DNA of 64,000 nucleotides from NCBI RefSeq assembly GCF_003991205.1, contig NZ_RXOZ01000011.1, positions 402,745 through 466,744 of the forward strand, in the 5' to 3' direction. A model generated the notes under the pieces. It searched no databases and had not been told where the DNA came from. It worked only from the letters and a program-made list of their open reading frames with translations. Shown here in pieces: positions 59,871 to 64,000 of the stretch (within the stretch, counting starts at the first letter, position 1; the number at the start of each line of letters is the position of its first letter). A program made the position numbers and the translations under genes. The DNA comes from Georgenia sp. SYP-B2076. Lineage in GTDB: Bacteria > Actinomycetota > Actinomycetes > Actinomycetales > Actinomycetaceae.

Positions 59871-60998
59871 ATGAGTGCGAGCGGCGACGCGGCCGGACCG
59901 GCCACCAGGAGACCTGGCATGGACCTGCCCGTGATGCCGCCGGTGGCGCCCATGCTGGCCAAGTCCGTCAAGGACGTGCCGACCGGGGACTACCTGTACG
60001 AGCCGAAGTGGGACGGCTTCCGGGCCATCATCTTCCGCGACGGCGACGAGGTGGAGATCGGCAGCCGCAACGAGCGCCCACTGACCAGGTACTTCCCGGA
60101 GGTGGCCCAGGCGGCCCGCGCCCAGCTGCCGCCGCGCTGCGTCGTCGACGGGGAGATCGTCATCGTCACCGGCGACCGCCTCGACTTCGAGGCCCTGCTC
60201 CAGCGCATCCACCCGGCCGCCTCCCGCGTCCATCTCCTCGCCACCGAGACGCCCGCCGCCTTCGTCGCGTTCGACCTCCTCGCCCTCGGCGACCGCGACC
60301 TCCAGGGCGAGCCACTGTCCGTGCGCCGCGCCCTGCTCGAGCAGGCGCTCGCCGACGCCCGGCCGCCGGTCCACCTGACCCGCACCACCACGAGCGTCGA
60401 CGTCGCCCGCGAGTGGCTGCGGCTCTTCGAGGGCGCCGGGCTCGACGGCGTGGTGAGCAAGCCGCTGGCCGCGCCGTACCAGCCCGACGTGCGCGCGATG
60501 CTCAAGACCAAGCACGAGCGCACCGTCGACTGCGTGCTGGCCGGCTTCCGGTGGCACAAGACCGGCGACGTCGTGGGCTCGCTGCTGCTGGGTCTGTACG
60601 ACGACGGCGGACGGCTGCAGCACGTGGGTGTCGCCGCGTCGTTCCCGATGAAGCGCCGCGCCGAGCTGGTGGAGGAGCTCGAGCCGCTCCGCCTCGCCGA
60701 GGGGGCCGAGCACCCCTGGGGAGACTGGGCGGACGCGGCGTCGCACGAGGGGGGCCGCCGGCCCGGCGCCCAGAGCCGGTGGAACGCCGGCAAGGACCTC
60801 ACGTGGGTGCCGCTCCGGCCCGAACGGGTCGTCGAGGTGGCCTACGACCACATGGAGGGCACGAGGTTCCGGCACACCGCGCAGTTCCGGCGCTGGCGCC
60901 CCGACCGCGCGCCGGAGTCCTGCACCTACGAGCAGCTCGAGGTGCCCGTGCGGTTCGACCTGGGCGACGTCCTCGGGGACGTCGCCGCCGACCGGTAG
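59871..60998 (+). CDS. ligC: ATP-dependent DNA ligase (LigC type)
   Basis: This 375-residue ligase has motif I YEPKWDGFRAI with the catalytic lysine, motif III FVAFDLLALG, motif IV GLDGVVSKPL and motif V LKTKHERTVDCV. An OB-fold C-terminal domain follows (GVAASFPMKRRAELVEEL). The length and domain set match actinobacterial LigC rather than LigD or LigB. It is convergent with a LigD-type polymerase gene. In mycobacteria LigC acts in backup end joining. Confidence 0.88.
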   Translation: MSASGDAAGPATRRPGMDLPVMPPVAPMLAKSVKDVPTGDYLYEPKWDGFRAIIFRDGDEVEIGSRNERPLTRYFPEVAQAARAQLPPRCVVDGEIVIVTGDRLDFEALLQRIHPAASRVHLLATETPAAFVAFDLLALGDRDLQGEPLSVRRALLEQALADARPPVHLTRTTTSVDVAREWLRLFEGAGLDGVVSKPLAAPYQPDVRAMLKTKHERTVDCVLAGFRWHKTGDVVGSLLLGLYDDGGRLQHVGVAASFPMKRRAELVEELEPLRLAEGAEHPWGDWADAASHEGGRRPGAQSRWNAGKDLTWVPLRPERVVEVAYDHMEGTRFRHTAQFRRWRPDRAPESCTYEQLEVPVRFDLGDVLGDVAADR

Positions 60999-61028
60999 CG
61001 CCCGGCGGGCCCGGAGCGCCGCCCCCGG

Positions 61029-62084
61029 CTACTCCTGCTTGGCCCGGCTGGGCTGGACGCGGCTCGGCTCCCCCGGCATCTTCGGATACTCCGGCGGGTA
61101 GGGCAGGTCGCCCAGCCCCTCGTCGCGCTCGTCGCGCGCGAACCACTCCAGCAGCGGGGTGAGGTCGTGGGCCACGTCGTCGATCCCGGCGTGGACGTCG
61201 CCGCGCTCCGCGAACCGCGCGGGCATCGTGGCGACGGTGAGGTCTCGGGGGTCGACGTCGGCGATCTCGTCCCAGGCAAGCGGCGCCGAGACCGGCGCGT
61301 GCGGCAGCGGACGCACGCTGTAGGCGCTGGCGATGGTCCGGTCGCGCGCGTTCTGGTTGTAGTCGACGAAGATCTCCTCGCCCCGCTCCTCCTTCCACCA
61401 CTTCGTCGTCACACGGCCGGGGAGCCGCCGCTCGAGCTCGCGCCCCAGGGCGATGGCCGCGTGCCGCACGTCGGTGAAGGTCCAGCGCGGCTGGATCCGC
61501 ACGTACATGTGCAGCCCGCGGTTGCCCGACGTCTTCGGGTACGCGGTCCAGCCGAGCTCGTCGAACAGCTCCCGGGCCACGGCGGCGACGGCGACGGCGT
61601 CGGCGAAGTCGGTCCCGGGCTGCGGGTCGAGGTCGATGCGCAGCTCGTCGGGGTGGTCCACGTCGGCGCGCCGGACGGGCCACGGGTGGAACGTGATCGT
61701 GCCGAGGTTGACGGCCCAGGCGATGGCCGCGAGGTCCGTGGGGCACAGCTCGGCCGCCGTCCGGCCGCTCGGGAAGGCGATCGTGGCGGTCTCGATCCAG
61801 TCCGGCGCGCTCTCCGGGATGCGCTTCTGGAAGAAGGCGTCGCCGTGGGGGTCGGTGCGCGTGGCCCGCTTGGCGTCCGCGCGGACCCCGCCCGGCCAGC
61901 GCTCCAGCGTGACCGGGCGCTCCCGCAGGGCGCGGAGGATGCCCTCCCCCACGCTGAGGTAGTACTCGACGAGCTGCCGCTTGGTGATCCCGACCTCGGC
62001 GAAGTACACCTTGTCCGGGTTGCTCACCCGCACGGCGCGCCCGCCCACCTCGATCTCGACCGCCGGGGTCTTCGCCGCTGCCAT
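61029..62084 (-). CDS. LigD-type non-homologous end-joining primase-polymerase
   Basis: This 351-residue standalone polymerase domain of the LigD family has GNRGLHMYVRIQPRW and LRIDLDPQPG with the metal-binding D-x-D, plus HPWPVRRADVDHPDE. The end has the conserved LTPLLEWFARDERDEG. It adds nucleotides at broken ends. It converges on ligC with a 30-nt gap. No ku gene is in the window, so whether it works with a Ku elsewhere is open. The ATG has TAGCGT 6 nt upstream. Confidence 0.88.
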   Translation of the reverse strand: MAAAKTPAVEIEVGGRAVRVSNPDKVYFAEVGITKRQLVEYYLSVGEGILRALRERPVTLERWPGGVRADAKRATRTDPHGDAFFQKRIPESAPDWIETATIAFPSGRTAAELCPTDLAAIAWAVNLGTITFHPWPVRRADVDHPDELRIDLDPQPGTDFADAVAVAAVARELFDELGWTAYPKTSGNRGLHMYVRIQPRWTFTDVRHAAIALGRELERRLPGRVTTKWWKEERGEEIFVDYNQNARDRTIASAYSVRPLPHAPVSAPLAWDEIADVDPRDLTVATMPARFAERGDVHAGIDDVAHDLTPLLEWFARDERDEGLGDLPYPPEYPKMPGEPSRVQPSRAKQE

Positions 62085-62090
62085 GGCCGA

Positions 62091-62096
62091 ACGCTA
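62091..62096 (-). promoter_or_regulatory. -10 box of the NHEJ polymerase gene (leaderless type)
   Basis: On the minus strand TAGCGT lies 6 nt before the ATG at 62084. Confidence 0.55.
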
Positions 62097-62162
62097 CCGC
62101 GGGCCCAGCCGCGGGGCGTGGCGATCGGGCGCAGCACGCTCGGCGCCCTCACCGAGGGCCGG

Positions 62163-62168
62163 TAGCGT
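62163..62168 (+). promoter_or_regulatory. -10 box of the DUF3866 gene (leaderless type)
   Basis: TAGCGT lies 7 nt before a GTG at 62176 and 10 nt before the ATG at 62179. Confidence 0.55.
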
Positions 62169-62175
62169 GACGGGC

Positions 62176-63360
62176 GTGATGATCTGGCGTGACGGCGTGG
62201 TCCGGGCCCTTCGGGCGACCTGGGACGGGGCGACGGAGCTCGCGGTGGAGATCCAGGGGCCGCCGTCCGGCAGCGCACCGGACGACGCCCCGGACGGCGT
62301 GCTCCCGCCCGGCGCGACGGTCCGGGCGCTGGCCTACCCGGGGCTCGTGGGCGAGCCCCGGGTGGGCGACCGGGTGACCCTCTCGGCTGCCGCCCTCGCC
62401 CGGGGCCTGGGCACCGGGGGCTACGCGATGGTCGTGGCGCTGCCCGACCGGCTGCCGGCCGACCCCCCGGCGGGGCCCGGGCACCTCGTCAAGGGCAGGT
62501 ACACGCCGCTGCAGACGATGGTCCTCGGCGTTGACGAGCAGGAGTCCGCCCACCATCACCTGCTCGAGGACGCGGACGACCTCGCCGGGCTGCCGGTCGT
62601 CGTCGCGGACCTGCACTCCGCCGTGCCGGCCGTCGTCGCCGGGATCCGGAGCGCCGCGCCCGCGCTGCGCGTCGCGTACGTGATGACCGACGGCGGGGCG
62701 CTGCCGGCGTGGTTCTCCCGCACGCTGGCCGGGCTGCGCGAGGCCGGGTGGCTGTGGGGGTCGGTCACGGTGGGTCAGGCGTTCGGCGGCGACCTGGAGG
62801 CCGTCAGCCTGCACTCGGGGCTGCTCGCCGCGCGCCTGGTGCTGGGGGCGGACGTCGCCGTCGTCGCCCAGGGGCCGGGCAACCTCGGCACCGGCACCCG
62901 GTGGGGCTTCTCGGGGACGGTGTGCGGGGACGCCGTCAACGCCGTCGCGACGCTCGGCGGCGCGCCCGTCGCCTCGCTCCGGGTCTCGGGGGCGGACCCG
63001 CGGGAGCGGCACCTCGGCATCTCCCACCACTCGATGACCGCCTACGGGCGCGTGGCCCTGGCCCCGGCCGACGTCGTCGTGCCGCACTTCGACGCCGGCA
63101 CCGACCTGGAGCGCGGCCTCCCCGCGGGGCTGGGCGCGCGCGTGCGCGAGCAGGCCCGGACGCTCGGCGCCCCGACCGGCATCCACCGCCTGGTCGAGGT
63201 CTCGACCGAGGGGCTGGCGGCGGCGCTCGCGGACTCGCCCGTGCGGCTGTCCACCATGGGGCGCGGCCTGGAGCAGGACCCGGCGGCGTTCCTCGCCGCC
63301 GGCGTCGCGGGGATGCACGCGGCGCGCCTGGCCGAGGGCGCCGCGGAACCACCGGCCTGA
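62176..63360 (+). CDS. DUF3866 family protein
   Basis: The protein has 394 residues from GTG (393 from the ATG three bases later). The DUF3866 signature blocks are present: GHLVKGRYTPLQTMVLGVDE, VVVADLHSAVPAVVAGI, VAYVMTDGGALPAWFSRTL and GISHHSMTAYGRVAL. Function unknown; the family is actinobacterial and Firmicute, often next to NHEJ or recombination genes. The GTG is preferred because of the leaderless-type spacing. Convergent with the last gene. Confidence 0.87.
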   Translation: MMIWRDGVVRALRATWDGATELAVEIQGPPSGSAPDDAPDGVLPPGATVRALAYPGLVGEPRVGDRVTLSAAALARGLGTGGYAMVVALPDRLPADPPAGPGHLVKGRYTPLQTMVLGVDEQESAHHHLLEDADDLAGLPVVVADLHSAVPAVVAGIRSAAPALRVAYVMTDGGALPAWFSRTLAGLREAGWLWGSVTVGQAFGGDLEAVSLHSGLLAARLVLGADVAVVAQGPGNLGTGTRWGFSGTVCGDAVNAVATLGGAPVASLRVSGADPRERHLGISHHSMTAYGRVALAPADVVVPHFDAGTDLERGLPAGLGARVREQARTLGAPTGIHRLVEVSTEGLAAALADSPVRLSTMGRGLEQDPAAFLAAGVAGMHAARLAEGAAEPPA

Positions 63361-63368
63361 GCCCGGGG

Positions 63369-63989
63369 CTACGACCCGCCCGGCGAGCGTGGCGCCCGCA
63401 CGCCCCACCGGTCGAGCTCGAGCTCGGCGAGCGCCCTGACGACCGCGGGAGTGCCGGCGCGCCAGTCGCGGACGGGCGACGCGCTCACGGCGGCGAGCCG
63501 GCGCAGGGGCTGCCCGGCCAGCGCCCGCAGGGCGAGCAGGTCGATGGGCTCCGCCGAGGCGAGCATCGCGCGCAGCGCCCCCGCCTCGCGCGCATACCGG
63601 ACCCGCAGCACCAGCCACGGCACCACGACGAGGAGCGCGGGCACCACGGCGACGACGACGCCGAGGGTGAACGCGATGTCGCCGACGACGCGCACGAGCT
63701 GGTCGCCGGCGTCGCGCGCCTGCGCCCCGGCGCCCGCCACCGCCTCGAACGGGAGGCCGAGCCGTTCCCCCAGCAGCGGGATGCTGCCGGCCTGGCGCCC
63801 CGCCTCGGCCATGTTCGCGGCGACGCTCGCGCCGACGTCCGCGAGGCGCCGCCCCGGTTCCTGGGCGGCGAGGATGGCCGTGTGGACCGTGCGCCCGGCG
63901 AGGATGCAGATCACCAGCCAGGCGGCGACGGTGGCGTCGCCCAGGATCTGACGGGCGCGGCGTGCGGGCTGGTCGGCGTAGGGGGCCAT
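63369..63989 (-). CDS. Membrane protein of unknown function
   Basis: This 206-residue protein has one helix near residue 22 (AAWLVICILAGRTVHTAIL) and a helix pair near 108-130 (FTLGVVVAVVPALLVVVPWLVL), separated by a helical extracytoplasmic stretch. The C-terminus is soluble. Proteins of this outline recur in Micrococcales next to DUF3866, but I know no function. The ATG at 63989 is near the window edge; a start further upstream cannot be excluded. Confidence 0.7.
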   Translation of the reverse strand: MAPYADQPARRARQILGDATVAAWLVICILAGRTVHTAILAAQEPGRRLADVGASVAANMAEAGRQAGSIPLLGERLGLPFEAVAGAGAQARDAGDQLVRVVGDIAFTLGVVVAVVPALLVVVPWLVLRVRYAREAGALRAMLASAEPIDLLALRALAGQPLRRLAAVSASPVRDWRAGTPAVVRALAELELDRWGVRAPRSPGGS

Positions 63990-64000
63990 GAGCCCTCTCT

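Overview
The window is one stretch of a very GC-rich (about 72 percent) actinobacterial chromosome. Gene content and order (sigma factor, topoisomerase IV subunits, DUF5998, phosphodiesterase, thymidine kinase, sepH, DUF4193, DUF3710, DUF3159, TrkA pair, acnA; then rbpA, ppm, lnt, helY, tatC, tatA, pafC, pafB) point to the Micrococcales, near Cellulomonadaceae or Bogoriellaceae (Georgenia-like). The genus is inferred from style and synteny, not measured.

Region 1 (1-28.5 kb) is conserved core. It starts inside the housekeeping sigma factor. Topoisomerase IV (parE, parC) follows, mixed with three paralogous two-domain GNAT acetyltransferases, then a Pat-type GNAT/acyl-CoA-synthetase fusion. 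Next come DUF5998, a phosphodiesterase, tdk, the FtsZ regulator sepH and an inositol monophosphatase. Small conserved actinobacterial proteins follow (DUF4193, DUF3093, DUF3710, an OB-fold protein, DUF3159), then a TrkA pair, an APC permease, a TRAM-type RNA methyltransferase and aconitase. The dut gene I expect upstream of DUF3710 is not there.

Region 2 (28.5-43.1 kb) looks accessory. It opens with a 13E12-type HNH endonuclease gene. Small cargo follows: a divergent carbamoyltransferase-like protein, DUF2695, GrpB, VOC and cupin proteins, two membrane-protein/regulator cassettes, a class II UvrA-like ABC protein, a broken VOC gene and bioY. Gaps are long and partly empty.

Region 3 (43.3-58.1 kb) is core again: rbpA with a strong terminator, then a long minus-strand run. 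Read in transcription order, that run is ribD-ribE-ribBA-ribH behind an FMN riboswitch, then pafB-pafC, a small membrane protein, tatA-tatC, a lipid kinase, helY, lnt and ppm.

Region 4 (58.3-64 kb) holds a rifampin monooxygenase gene (rox) preceded by a 19-bp rifamycin-associated-element-like inverted repeat, an ATP-dependent DNA ligase convergent with a LigD-type NHEJ polymerase, DUF3866 and a membrane protein.

Two patterns cross the regions. At least 17 genes have a TANNNT -10 box ending 6-8 nt before the start codon, which predicts widespread leaderless mRNAs. A dispersed element, GAGCGGTCAAGTCCTCGC, sits just after stop codons in constant orientation to the upstream gene. I found no tRNA, rRNA, CRISPR array or intact insertion sequence.
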